DNA from: Hungatella_A sp034142505
GTDB taxonomy: Bacteria; Bacillota; Clostridia; Lachnospirales; Lachnospiraceae
Direction of reading: 5' to 3'
Length of the DNA stretch: 64,000 bases
NCBI GenBank assembly: GCA_034142505.1
Contig: JAWZDV010000036.1
Location: 1-64,000, forward strand
How positions within the stretch are numbered: position 1 is the first letter of the stretch; the number at the start of each line of letters is the position of its first letter. Position numbers and translations under genes: made by a program. Below the pieces are notes generated by a model. That model saw only the letters and a program-made list of their open reading frames with translations, was not told where the DNA came from and searched no databases. Of this stretch, positions 7,851 through 15,960 are shown piece after piece.

Positions 7851-9143
7851 ATGGAACAGTATATTATGAAGGGCGGCAATCCGCTTGTTGGTGAAGTAAC
7901 CATAGGCGGTGCTAAAAATGCGGCCTTAGGCATATTGGCGGCGTCCATTATGACTGATGAGGATGTTCTCATTGAGAACCTGCCGGATGTGAGGGATATC
8001 AATGTCCTCCTGGAAGCGATTCAGGAAATTGGTGCCCGTGTGGAGAGAGTGGACAGGCATACTGTTAAGATTAATGCCAGCGGTATCAAGGAAGTTTCTG
8101 TGGATGACGATTATATCCGCAAGATTCGTGCGTCATATTACTTTATTGGAGCTCTTCTTGGGAAATACAAGAGTGCGCAGGTGCCCCTTCCGGGCGGCTG
8201 CAACATCGGCAGCAGGCCCATTGATCTTCATATCAAGGGGTTCCGGGCGTTAGGCGCCAAGGTGGATATTGAGCGTGGCGCGGTTTTGGCTCATGCCATT
8301 GACCTGGTGGGCAGCCATATTTATCTGGACAAGGTTTCTGTTGGCGCGACCATCAACATCATGATGGCGGCGGCTCTGGCAGAGGGCCAGACCACCATGG
8401 AGAATGTGGCCAAGGAGCCTCACGTGGTTGACGTGGCCAACTTCTTAAACAGCATGGGAGCCAACATCAAGGGTGCCGGTACGGACATCATCCGGATCAA
8501 GGGCGTGAGAAAGCTGCATGGCACGGAGTATTCCATTATTCCGGACCAGATTGAGGCTGGAACCTTCATGTGCGCGGCGGCGGTAACCCGCGGCGATATT
8601 ACGATTAAGAATGTGATTCCGAAGCATTTGGAGGCGATTTCGGCGAAGCTGATGGAGATCGGCTGTGAGGTAGTGGAATTTGACGATGCCATCCGTGTTG
8701 TCGGAAAACCGAGACAGGGGCATACCAATATCAATACCCTGCCGTATCCGGGATTTCCGACGGATATGCAGCCGCAGATGACAGTGACACTGGCCCTGGC
8801 CAGCGGAACCAGTATCGTGACGGAGAGTATTTTCGAGAACCGGTTTAAGTATGTGGATGAATTGGCCCGTATGGGCGGCAGCATCAAGGTAGAAGGCAAT
8901 GTGGCGGTGATTGACGGCGTAAAAGGGTTTACCGGAGCGCAGGTGAATGCACCGGACCTTCGCGCGGGAGCCGCACTTGTGATCGCAGGGCTGTCGGCGG
9001 AAGGTTATACGACGGTGGATGAGATTGGTTATATCCAGCGTGGATATGAGCATTTCGAAGAGAAACTGAAAGCACTGGGAGCCATGATTGAACTTGTGGA
9101 TTCTGAGAAAGAAGCGCAGAAGTTTAAATTGAAAATTGGATAA
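7851..9143 (+). CDS. murA: UDP-N-acetylglucosamine 1-carboxyvinyltransferase
   Basis: MurA catalyses the first committed step of peptidoglycan synthesis, transferring enolpyruvate from PEP to UDP-GlcNAc in the cytoplasm. The 430-residue length is normal. Two inside-out alpha/beta domains are visible, with the N-terminal GGAKNAAL motif (Lys22, Asn23) and the active-site loop PGGCNIGSRPIDLHIKG. Its Cys117 is the residue alkylated by fosfomycin, so the encoded enzyme should be of the sensitive type. FPTDMQPQ and the final RGYEHFEEKLKALGA are also typical. The gene is single, between its own promoter and a strong terminator. Clostridia often hold two MurA paralogues, and I cannot tell which of the two this is. 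Confidence 0.97.
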   Translation: MEQYIMKGGNPLVGEVTIGGAKNAALGILAASIMTDEDVLIENLPDVRDINVLLEAIQEIGARVERVDRHTVKINASGIKEVSVDDDYIRKIRASYYFIGALLGKYKSAQVPLPGGCNIGSRPIDLHIKGFRALGAKVDIERGAVLAHAIDLVGSHIYLDKVSVGATINIMMAAALAEGQTTMENVAKEPHVVDVANFLNSMGANIKGAGTDIIRIKGVRKLHGTEYSIIPDQIEAGTFMCAAAVTRGDITIKNVIPKHLEAISAKLMEIGCEVVEFDDAIRVVGKPRQGHTNINTLPYPGFPTDMQPQMTVTLALASGTSIVTESIFENRFKYVDELARMGGSIKVEGNVAVIDGVKGFTGAQVNAPDLRAGAALVIAGLSAEGYTTVDEIGYIQRGYEHFEEKLKALGAMIELVDSEKEAQKFKLKIG

Positions 9144-9154
9144 TGAATGATCAG

Positions 9155-9188
9155 AAGGGTATCGCTTATTATGGCGGTACCCTTTTTT
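9155..9188 (+). terminator. intrinsic terminator of murA
   Basis: AAGGGTATCGC (9155-9165) pairs with GCGGTACCCTT (9174-9184), an 11-bp stem with a single wobble pair, followed by a run of T residues. Confidence 0.9.
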
Positions 9189-9228
9189 CTGTTTTTAAAT
9201 TTCAAGATAGCGACCTATTATAAAAGGA

Positions 9229-9257
9229 TTGCAAATATGGACGGTAAGTGATAAGAT
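9229..9257 (+). promoter_or_regulatory. probable promoter of the ATC-hydrolase-like gene
   Basis: TTGCAA (9229-9234), 17-bp spacer, TAAGAT (9252-9257) with a TGA extended element. A second candidate is the extended -10 box TGCTATACT ending at 9306, which lacks a good -35. Confidence 0.5.
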
Positions 9258-9351
9258 AACAGTATTAATAGCAATTATAGTGTAAAAAAGACTTAATTGC
9301 TATACTAAATAGGTCACAAATAATTAATCTAAAGAGAAAGGTGGAAACAGG

Positions 9352-9858
9352 ATGTCAAAAATCGTAAACAACAGACCAACCCAAAGCAGAGAAGGAATGC
9401 TGTATTGCAGCGCTTTGATCAGTGCAGCAAAGAAAGGCGCTTTAAATGCGGTGGGATTTGAAGAACGGGGGATTCCTTATGAGGAGGTTTACCGTGAAAG
9501 CTCCCGGCAGCTGGCGGCAGAAAATGCGAAGAACTTCCGGTCCCGTATGGAGAATCCGGAGGATTTGAGAGAATGGGGCAAGCAGATGACACCGCCTCTG
9601 GGACGTGAGACGTTTGGTATGGAGGTGCTGGAATCAACGGAAGACTGTTTTTCCATGGATATGCATTTTTGTCCCCACTTAAAAGGCTGGCAGGAACTGG
9701 GCCTTTCCGATGAAATGTGTGCAAAGCTTTGTGATTTGGCTATGGCGGGTGATTTTGCCATGGCGGAGGAGATGGGTTATGAACTGGAGAATCCGACTCG
9801 TCTGGCCAATGGGGACTGTGCCTGCCGCGTGATTTACCGCCGGAAAGAAAGTGAGTAA
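9352..9858 (+). CDS. L-2-amino-thiazoline-4-carboxylic acid hydrolase-like protein
   Basis: A 168-residue cytoplasmic protein of the ATC hydrolase family (PF14196 type). The family-like features are the central DMHFCPHLKGWQELG segment, with Cys and His residues that may form the active site, a preceding acidic strand, and the closing NGDCACRVIYRRK. Characterised members open the ring of 2-amino-thiazoline-4-carboxylate to N-carbamoyl-cysteine, but most family members are of unknown substrate. It sits 44 bp ahead of a GPH-family transporter, so the pair may import and hydrolyse the same compound. The AAAGGTGG site at 9339 supports the start. Confidence 0.78.
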   Translation: MSKIVNNRPTQSREGMLYCSALISAAKKGALNAVGFEERGIPYEEVYRESSRQLAAENAKNFRSRMENPEDLREWGKQMTPPLGRETFGMEVLESTEDCFSMDMHFCPHLKGWQELGLSDEMCAKLCDLAMAGDFAMAEEMGYELENPTRLANGDCACRVIYRRKESE

Positions 9859-9902
9859 CAGGCTGGGGGACCGACAGTGATGAGAGAAAGGATGTACTTG
9901 CG

Positions 9903-11309
9903 ATGAAGGATATAGTAGAAAAGCCTGCCGGCGGCTTACCGCGCCGGCTGCGGATGTTTTATGGGATCGGTGAGTTTGGCCAGCAGCTCAGCGTTCTTAC
10001 ATTAAATATGTACCTGTTGTATTTTTACACCAATGTCATGGGTATCTCCGGGAAAGCGGCGGGGCTGTTATTGCTGGTGGCCCGTGTGTGGGATGCGGTC
10101 AATGATCCGTTGATGGGGATGGTAATTGACAATACCCACAGCAAACACGGGAAATGCCGGCCTTATCTGTTATACTGCGCTGTGCCTGCGGGTCTGTTTT
10201 TGTTCTTGACCTTTGCGGCTCCCGAGATGAGCAATACGGCAAAACTTGTCTGGGCTTATGTGACCTATATCGGTCAGGGGATGCTTTACACGGCTACGGG
10301 TATCTCTTATACGTCCCTGATTTCCCGTATTACTGATGATCCGATTGAGCGTGTGGGGCTGAATCAGAGCCGTGCTTTTATCTCAATGTTTGCGGCTATT
10401 TTCATTTCTTCCATGACGCTGCCAATTATCCAGGCCATTGGCAGAAGCAGCAGTGAGCGGGCCGGTTTTGCCATCACGATCGGTGTGTACGGCGTACTGC
10501 AGGCCCTGTGTTATATCTGCGTATTTTGGCTCACTAAGGGATATGACAGACAGGAACCACGTGTTCAGCGGGCTGAGGGAGAGACCGCTGGAACAGAAAT
10601 GTTTAAATCTCTTGGTTTTATTGTGAGAAATTCTCTGTGGCGCTGGCTGGCACTTGGAACCATGCTGTACTATACCTCCGCGGCCATCACGCAGGGAATT
10701 CTGGTATACTATGTAAAATATTATCTTGAGCGGCCTGACCTGGTAGGAGTGGCAAGCTTATGCAGTATGGTGTCCAGTTTCTTTGCGATTATCCTGTTAA
10801 AGGTATTTGCTAAAAAGCTGGGAAAAGCGAAAAGCTGTGCTTTTGGTGTGGCAGTGGCGCTTGTCTGTCTGACGATCCGTCTTACGACTAAGGACAGCAT
10901 CATTCCGCTTTACCTGGCCTGTCTGGTGACGTCCGGATTTGGGCTGGGACTGTTCTCCTCTCTGCTGGTGCCGTCTCTCATGGACAGTATCGACTATGGA
11001 GAATGGAAGTATGGGAAGCGCAATGATGCCCTGGTGATGTCGGCAAACAGTTTTGGCAACAAGCTTGGCGGCGGGATTGGCGGTGCCCTCCTGGGCTTTT
11101 TGCTGGATGCCATGGGCTATGAAGCAACTGCCGTAACACAGGTGGCTGCCGTGCGCGGCGGATTGTTTAATCTCGCAATTTTCGTGCCTTTTACGGTATT
11201 TTCGGTGGTATTCTGTATCATGTTGGTATTTAACCGGTATGAGAAGAAAATGCCTGCCATTCGTGCAGAACTGGCGGAACGCCGAAATGTAGTATTAGAA
11301 CAGAAATAG
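9903..11309 (+). CDS. MFS transporter, glycoside-pentoside-hexuronide (GPH) family
   Basis: A 468-residue protein with about twelve hydrophobic segments. The N-terminal half carries the GPH signature around VARVWDAVNDPLMGMVIDNT, with the charged loop HGKCRPYLLY, and the C-terminal half has SLMDSIDYGEWKYGKRNDAL, again diagnostic. GPH members are cation-linked symporters of sugars, glucuronides and sometimes other organic acids. It follows the ATC-hydrolase-like gene closely and converges on the GntR-type regulator gene, which may control it. Substrate not predictable from sequence. Confidence 0.88.
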   Translation: MKDIVEKPAGGLPRRLRMFYGIGEFGQQLSVLTLNMYLLYFYTNVMGISGKAAGLLLLVARVWDAVNDPLMGMVIDNTHSKHGKCRPYLLYCAVPAGLFLFLTFAAPEMSNTAKLVWAYVTYIGQGMLYTATGISYTSLISRITDDPIERVGLNQSRAFISMFAAIFISSMTLPIIQAIGRSSSERAGFAITIGVYGVLQALCYICVFWLTKGYDRQEPRVQRAEGETAGTEMFKSLGFIVRNSLWRWLALGTMLYYTSAAITQGILVYYVKYYLERPDLVGVASLCSMVSSFFAIILLKVFAKKLGKAKSCAFGVAVALVCLTIRLTTKDSIIPLYLACLVTSGFGLGLFSSLLVPSLMDSIDYGEWKYGKRNDALVMSANSFGNKLGGGIGGALLGFLLDAMGYEATAVTQVAAVRGGLFNLAIFVPFTVFSVVFCIMLVFNRYEKKMPAIRAELAERRNVVLEQK

Positions 11310-11311
11310 AA

Positions 11312-11360
11312 AAACAGCGGGTGTCGAAAAAGTAGTTGCTTTTTCGGCACCCGTTGTTTA
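11312..11360. terminator. bidirectional terminator between transporter and GntR genes
   Basis: CGGGTGTCGAAAAAG (11318-11332) pairs with CTTTTTCGGCACCCG (11339-11353), a 15-bp stem with one wobble. The outer AACA/TTGTT extension and T-rich ends on both strands serve the two convergent genes. Confidence 0.88.
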
Positions 11361-11365
11361 TGGGA

Positions 11366-12793
11366 TTATGAAGTTAAACTGGAGTGTTCCGCTAACCGTC
11401 TGCGCAGTTCCAGGCCCTGCTCCTGGCACAGCAGTCCGAACTGATAGGAAAAGGCATCCGTATCGCCGCTTTCCAAGAGTTCCAGGCAGGAAATGATGCG
11501 GCTGTAAGTATGCTGGGGCTGTTCAATCACACGGCCGGACAATCCGCTGGCATACAGACCGAAGATATAGCGAATCTCCAGCTGCTCAAATACATTGGCC
11601 AGGGCATGGATAGAAAGTCTGGAAATTAACTGTCTCAGCATCCACAGGATCAGGCCTTCGCGGTCGCGGTACTGATTTGCGCCGGTACGGAGTGTTTCGA
11701 TGTCTGTCTTGGACAGGAGGGGGGCGGCGGCATCTGAAAGCGCGCGGCCGCAGCCTGCTAAAATAGTAAGACTTTCGCAGCATTCCCGGATATAAAGCTG
11801 CACTTCCGAGGTATTGGTGCAGGTTCCTGTAAATTGTGTGCCAACACCATTGATGGTCCGGGCAATTCCCAGGTTGTTGAGCAAAGACAACGCGCCCCGC
11901 ACCGTGATAACTGCCACGCCGTACTGTTCCATCAGGACTGATTCCGGAGGGAAATAGCCGCCGGGCTGCATGCCGTTTAGATAGGCTGTATGCAGCAAAT
12001 CATAGGCAATTTTTTTGTACAATGGCATCGGATATTGGTGCACATACCAGTTAAACTCCACCTGCTGTACCTTTTTCATCTCCTCTGAGCGGATCAGTGG
12101 ATCGAAGGAACGATTCAGTTCGTGCATGGCATGCTGGCAGAAGAGGGAGACCAGCGTGTGCAGACTCTCTAAATCATCATTTCGTATCAGATTAGTCCAA
12201 TGCCGCAGATACTGCATTGTCATACGCGCTTCGCCGGGTAACAGTTTCTTAGAAGGCATAACGATAAAACGCAGATCATCAAAGCCGCGGATCTGTATAA
12301 ATAAATCAGTTGCCAGCTCATTTTCCGCCTGTCTAATCACCTGCATCTGCCAGGTATAGACTAAAAGGAGCAGATCATTTTGCGTTGAAAAATGATCCTC
12401 GGGCTGAGAGCACAATTCATCCAGTGTGTCCAGCAGATGGGGGGTGCAATGGCGGGCGCCCGACAACAGCAGGCTGGGAACCAGACAAGGGATGGCGCGG
12501 TAACAGTCCAGATGCGTTCGACAGCGGGACAAAAAGATTCGCCGCCGCAGTTCACGGCACTGCGGGTCCTCCGGGTCAAAAATCACCTTGGGACGCCTGC
12601 GTTCCTCCAGCTGGATAAAGTTTTCCTGCTGCAGCAGGTGCATAGCCTTTCGGATGCTGGTGTAGCCGATATCGTGTTCCGCATGGATCTTCTGCATGGA
12701 TGACAGCAGATAATCCTTGGGATAAAGCCCTGTCAGAATACGGTTGACAATCTTATTGTATAGTAATTTGTATAGAGGAATACTCTTTTCCAT
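11366..12793 (-). CDS. GntR-type regulator with two winged-helix segments
   Basis: A 475-residue protein with a GntR-like winged helix at residues 1-75 (IPLYKLLYNKIVNRILTG, then a recognition helix in GYTSIRKAMHLLQQENFI). A second one lies at about residues 248-320 (PLYKKIAYDLLHTAYLNGMQ, then YGVAVITVRGALSLLNNLGI). The regions between and after are helical and Cys/His-poor, without a clear FCD or UTRA domain. Tandem GntR heads on one chain are unusual, because normal GntR proteins of about 240 residues dimerise to get two heads. This chain is twice that length, as if from a gene duplication and fusion. Convergent to the GPH transporter operon, it is a likely regulator of it. Start ATG at 12793, with a GAAAGGAA site upstream. 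Confidence 0.85.
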   Translation of the reverse strand: MEKSIPLYKLLYNKIVNRILTGLYPKDYLLSSMQKIHAEHDIGYTSIRKAMHLLQQENFIQLEERRRPKVIFDPEDPQCRELRRRIFLSRCRTHLDCYRAIPCLVPSLLLSGARHCTPHLLDTLDELCSQPEDHFSTQNDLLLLVYTWQMQVIRQAENELATDLFIQIRGFDDLRFIVMPSKKLLPGEARMTMQYLRHWTNLIRNDDLESLHTLVSLFCQHAMHELNRSFDPLIRSEEMKKVQQVEFNWYVHQYPMPLYKKIAYDLLHTAYLNGMQPGGYFPPESVLMEQYGVAVITVRGALSLLNNLGIARTINGVGTQFTGTCTNTSEVQLYIRECCESLTILAGCGRALSDAAAPLLSKTDIETLRTGANQYRDREGLILWMLRQLISRLSIHALANVFEQLEIRYIFGLYASGLSGRVIEQPQHTYSRIISCLELLESGDTDAFSYQFGLLCQEQGLELRRRLAEHSSLTS

Positions 12794-12828
12794 GATGGGT
12801 TGATTCCTTTCGTGTGACGGTTATGGAT

Positions 12829-12857
12829 ATTATACTACAAAAATGGACTTTTGTCGA
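12829..12857 (-). promoter_or_regulatory. promoter of the GntR-type regulator
   Basis: On the minus strand, TCGACA (12857-12852) and TATAAT (12834-12829) are separated by 17 bp. It is back to back with the metK leader promoter on the plus strand, 8 bp away. Confidence 0.6.
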
Positions 12858-12865
12858 AATTCGGC

Positions 12866-12895
12866 TTGACAGTATACAGTTGAATGGGTTAAAAT
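12866..12895 (+). promoter_or_regulatory. promoter of the metK leader
   Basis: TTGACA (12866-12871) and TAAAAT (12890-12895) with an 18-bp spacer, about 40 bp ahead of the riboswitch. Confidence 0.7.
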
Positions 12896-12934
12896 ATTAA
12901 TCGCTACAATGACAATTGAAAAGTGCGTAATTAT

Positions 12935-13055
12935 CCCTTATTCAGAGTGATGGAGATACAAAGGATCTGTGAAGTCACGGCAACCCCGGACCATGGCGCT
13001 AAGCGTCAGGAGGATGGAAGGTGCCAACCTGAGCGAGAAATCGAGCAATAAGAGG
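12935..13055 (+). promoter_or_regulatory. SAM-I (S-box) riboswitch
   Basis: The leader of metK has the S-box core: CCTTATT (12936-12942) for the P1 stem, AGAGTGATGGAG, the CACGGCAACC element, GGTGCCAACC at the P3/P4 junction, and AATAAGAGG (13047-13055) closing P1. The aptamer binds S-adenosylmethionine and favours the downstream terminator, switching off SAM synthesis when SAM is plentiful. Placement directly ahead of metK agrees with this. Confidence 0.94.
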
Positions 13056-13075
13056 ATTTGATTTACAAGTATATC

Positions 13076-13107
13076 AAGTCCGCAGTTTGCTACGGACTTT
13101 TCTTTTT
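13076..13107 (+). terminator. riboswitch-controlled terminator
   Basis: AAGTCCG (13076-13082) pairs with CGGACTT (13093-13099) and is followed by a T-rich run. It lies 20 bp after the aptamer and 60 bp before metK, the position expected of the expression platform. Confidence 0.88.
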
Positions 13108-13167
13108 GCCTGAAATGGTCTTTATCAAGGCCGTCAGGCTGTTTTTATTCGAAGGAGGAATTTGTAA

Positions 13168-14355
13168 ATGGAGAAGTTATTATTTACTTCGGAATCAGTG
13201 ACAGAGGGGCATCCGGATAAGATGTGCGACCAGATTTCCGATGCGATTCTGGACGCGCTGCTGAAGCAGGACCCCATGAGCCGTGTGGCCTGTGAGACGG
13301 CAGTGACCACCGGGCTGGTGGTGGTGATGGGTGAAATTACGACCCATGCCTATGTGGATATTCAGAAAATTGTCCGCAATACGGTAAGAGAGATCGGTTA
13401 TGACCGGGCCAAATACGGTTTTGACTGCGATACCTGCGGTGTGGTGGTGGCCATTGACGAGCAGTCGACCGATATCGCCATGGGCGTGGACAAGGCTCTG
13501 GAAGCAAAAGAGAACCGGATGACAGAGGAAGAACTGGACGCCATCGGAGCCGGGGACCAGGGCATGATGTTCGGGTTTGCCAGCAATGAGACGGAGGAGT
13601 ATATGCCTTATCCCATTGCACTGGCCCACAAATTGGCACGCCAATTGACCAAGGTGCGTAAAGATGGCACCCTGAATTACCTGAGACCGGACGGGAAGAC
13701 CCAGGTTACCGTGGAGTATGACGAGGCGGGGAAACCGATTCGTCTGGACGCGGTGGTGTTGTCTACCCAGCATGACGAGGCGGTTACCCAGGAGCAGATT
13801 CACGCGGATATCCGCAAATATGTTTTTGATGAGATCCTGCCGGCCGAACTGGTAGATGAGAATACCAAGTTCTTTATCAATCCTACCGGGCGTTTCGTGA
13901 TCGGCGGTCCTCACGGGGACAGCGGACTGACCGGACGGAAGATTATCGTGGATACCTACGGCGGCTACGCCCGTCACGGCGGCGGGGCATTCTCCGGCAA
14001 GGACTGTACCAAGGTGGACCGTTCCGCTGCTTACGCGGCCAGATATGTAGCCAAGAATATCGTGGCGGCCGGACTTGCCGACAAATGTGAGATTCAGCTG
14101 TCCTACGCCATCGGTGTCGCACATCCGACTTCCGTTATGGCGGACACCTTTGGAACCGGCAGGGTGAGCAATGAGAAGCTGGTGGAGATCATCCGTGAGA
14201 ATTTTGATTTGAGACCGGCTGGCATCATTAAAATGCTGGATTTGAGAAGACCACTGTATAGGCAGACGGCGGCTTACGGCCATTTTGGAAGAAATGATTT
14301 GAACTTGCCGTGGGAACAGCTGGATAAGGTGGATACTTTAAAGAAATATTTATAA
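13168..14355 (+). CDS. metK: S-adenosylmethionine synthetase
   Basis: MetK makes SAM from methionine and ATP with release of phosphate and pyrophosphate, as a cytoplasmic tetramer. The 395-residue protein shows the N-terminal SVTEGHPDKMCDQISDA motif (catalytic His and metal-binding Asp), GAGDQGMMFGFASNET, the phosphate loop GGGAFSGKDCTKVDRSAAY and the C-terminal DLRRPLYRQTAAYGHFGR. Length and order match the family. It stands alone under the S-box leader, with an AAGGAGGA ribosome site nine bases before the ATG, and ends at a tandem pair of hairpins. Confidence 0.98.
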   Translation: MEKLLFTSESVTEGHPDKMCDQISDAILDALLKQDPMSRVACETAVTTGLVVVMGEITTHAYVDIQKIVRNTVREIGYDRAKYGFDCDTCGVVVAIDEQSTDIAMGVDKALEAKENRMTEEELDAIGAGDQGMMFGFASNETEEYMPYPIALAHKLARQLTKVRKDGTLNYLRPDGKTQVTVEYDEAGKPIRLDAVVLSTQHDEAVTQEQIHADIRKYVFDEILPAELVDENTKFFINPTGRFVIGGPHGDSGLTGRKIIVDTYGGYARHGGGAFSGKDCTKVDRSAAYAARYVAKNIVAAGLADKCEIQLSYAIGVAHPTSVMADTFGTGRVSNEKLVEIIRENFDLRPAGIIKMLDLRRPLYRQTAAYGHFGRNDLNLPWEQLDKVDTLKKYL

Positions 14356-14363
14356 GATATTAG

Positions 14364-14405
14364 AATTGGAGCCATTACGTAGTATACGTATATGGCTCTA
14401 ATTTT
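14364..14405 (+). terminator. terminator of metK
   Basis: AATTGGAGCCAT (14364-14375) pairs with ATGGCTCTAATT (14392-14403), a 12-bp stem with one wobble, followed by TTTTG. Confidence 0.82.
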
Positions 14406-14406
14406 G

Positions 14407-14436
14407 CCCCAATCAGAACGAATGTTCTGGTTGGGG
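14407..14436 (+). other. second hairpin between metK and the accessory cassette
   Basis: CCCCAATCAGAAC (14407-14419) pairs with GTTCTGGTTGGGG (14424-14436) around GAAT, a 13-bp stem with one wobble. It directly follows the metK terminator and precedes the promoter of the AT-rich cassette. It may be a back-up terminator or mark the insertion boundary. Confidence 0.75.
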
Positions 14437-14465
14437 TTGCGTATTTTGTTTGCATATGTTATGCT
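14437..14465 (+). promoter_or_regulatory. promoter of the four-gene accessory cassette
   Basis: TTGCGT (14437-14442), a 17-bp spacer, and TATGCT (14460-14465) preceded by TGT (extended -10). The first start codon is 55 bp downstream with AGGAGG at 14510-14515. This suggests the cassette has its own transcription and does not depend on metK read-through. Confidence 0.65.
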
Positions 14466-14519
14466 GAGTATAGGTGACTAGATGGTAATAAATGCCATGA
14501 TGTATAGTAGGAGGTTGCT

Positions 14520-15956
14520 ATGGTTGATGAAAAAATGTTTAGACATATTATTAGATATGGAACTGTTGCAGATCAGATGGATATGGTTAATATGCAGAAA
14601 ACTTATGACACGGTGGTTATAAACGCAAATATGCTGGCACACGCAACGGGGGCCGTCTCAAAATTTGTGTTGGAAAATGTGTGTCTTATAAACAATAAAT
14701 CGTATTTTATAGACCCTATTACCTATGCATTTCAACAGGACCTTCAATTACTACATACGGCGAAAAAGAAAGAAGAATCGGACTCAGAGATTGAATGGAA
14801 GCAAAGATCAATTAAGGCATCTATACTAAAATTAATTGCAGCATATGGAAAAAAAGCTACATGTATATTGGAAAATAGGCCGATCTCTTTTAGTGACTTC
14901 GTGACAGAAGCCGATTACATGGAATTTTGTGAACCAGTTCTGAACTTCCAAAGTGATATAGTTTGTGAGACTGTAAAAAATCAAGATATAGCAGAATATA
15001 TTGAGTTTGCAGAAGGAAAAGCTTTGGATCAGATAGAAAAGGTATCACCCGAGTTCCTAATAGCACCATATTTTTACTTGGATTCTAAAGACTTGGATAA
15101 CTGGTTAAAGGCAAATTCAGAATTGGTTAAAGCCAGTCTAAAACTGATTGGAAAGAATAAGGAAAGCAGAATATGGGCGCAAATAATGATTAGTCCTTCT
15201 GTGCTGCGGGAAAAAAGATTTTTGGATAAAGTGATTGATACATATAAGTGTTTAGCTTGTGGGGGTATTACCATTTGGCTGGATGGCTTTAAAGAAAATA
15301 TGGTTGATGAAAAGGATGTGGAACACTATATATATTTGTTGAAGGGCTTACAGGGCAAACCTATTTATAATATGTATGGTGGTTTTTTTTCTTTCTTATT
15401 GGGTCATAAAGAGATTGGTCTGCTGTCAGGGGTTTCTCATGGCCTTGAGTATGGAGAAAACCGCAGTGGATACCCGGTAGGAGGTGGAGTACCGGCATCT
15501 AAATATTATTTTTTTCCATTGCATCAACGCTTAAAGTATTCAGAAGCATTAGATTTACTGATTGGGGCTCATTATATTGATGAGAAAAGAGATGACTGGG
15601 GGAAAAGCCAAGGTTATCTAAAAGATATTTGCCGCTGTAAAACATGCCAAGAGCTGGTTCCAGAGGTTATGAGAGGATTTGAGGGCTTTCAGAGCAGGGA
15701 ACCGTATACGATTGAATATAAATCACATGTACAGAGGCGGCTTAAGGCTTCTAAGGAGGTTAAAGCTAATTGCCGTTATCATTATCTGCAGTGTAAGAAC
15801 ATTGAAGTCAATATGATGAAACGCAAAAGTTTAAAATGGATATTGGAAAGATTACGCCAAGATGTAGAAAAATATAAGACATTCACTTATCATTCAGAAA
15901 AATATATAAAACACATTTACATTTGGATCAAGGCATTGTCTAAACTTGAGGAATAA
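14520..15956 (+). CDS. TGT-like zinc protein, first gene of accessory cassette
   Basis: A 478-residue protein of no family I can name with certainty. Near the C-terminus it has C371-x-C373-x2-C376 followed by 26 residues and H403, exactly the CxCxxC-x(22-28)-H zinc site of tRNA-guanine transglycosylases and their DNA-acting DpdA relatives. The preceding 370 residues alternate short hydrophobic strands and helices (APYFYLD, RIWAQIMIS, GITIWLDGF, IYNMYGGFF, LLSGVSHGL), as in a TIM barrel, with Asp255 and the GG pair at 287-288 near the expected active-site face. The classic TGT motifs DSGGFQ and DCVMPTR are absent, so base-exchange activity is unproven. AT-rich codon use differs from metK. It could be a degenerate or new TGT branch modifying DNA or RNA, or a structural relative. 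Confidence 0.7.
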   Translation: MVDEKMFRHIIRYGTVADQMDMVNMQKTYDTVVINANMLAHATGAVSKFVLENVCLINNKSYFIDPITYAFQQDLQLLHTAKKKEESDSEIEWKQRSIKASILKLIAAYGKKATCILENRPISFSDFVTEADYMEFCEPVLNFQSDIVCETVKNQDIAEYIEFAEGKALDQIEKVSPEFLIAPYFYLDSKDLDNWLKANSELVKASLKLIGKNKESRIWAQIMISPSVLREKRFLDKVIDTYKCLACGGITIWLDGFKENMVDEKDVEHYIYLLKGLQGKPIYNMYGGFFSFLLGHKEIGLLSGVSHGLEYGENRSGYPVGGGVPASKYYFFPLHQRLKYSEALDLLIGAHYIDEKRDDWGKSQGYLKDICRCKTCQELVPEVMRGFEGFQSREPYTIEYKSHVQRRLKASKEVKANCRYHYLQCKNIEVNMMKRKSLKWILERLRQDVEKYKTFTYHSEKYIKHIYIWIKALSKLEE

Positions 15957-15960
15957 TTGC

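Noticed and set aside
13195..14283. Long open frame antisense to metK
   Set aside because: Complete overlap with metK, no motif, shadow composition.
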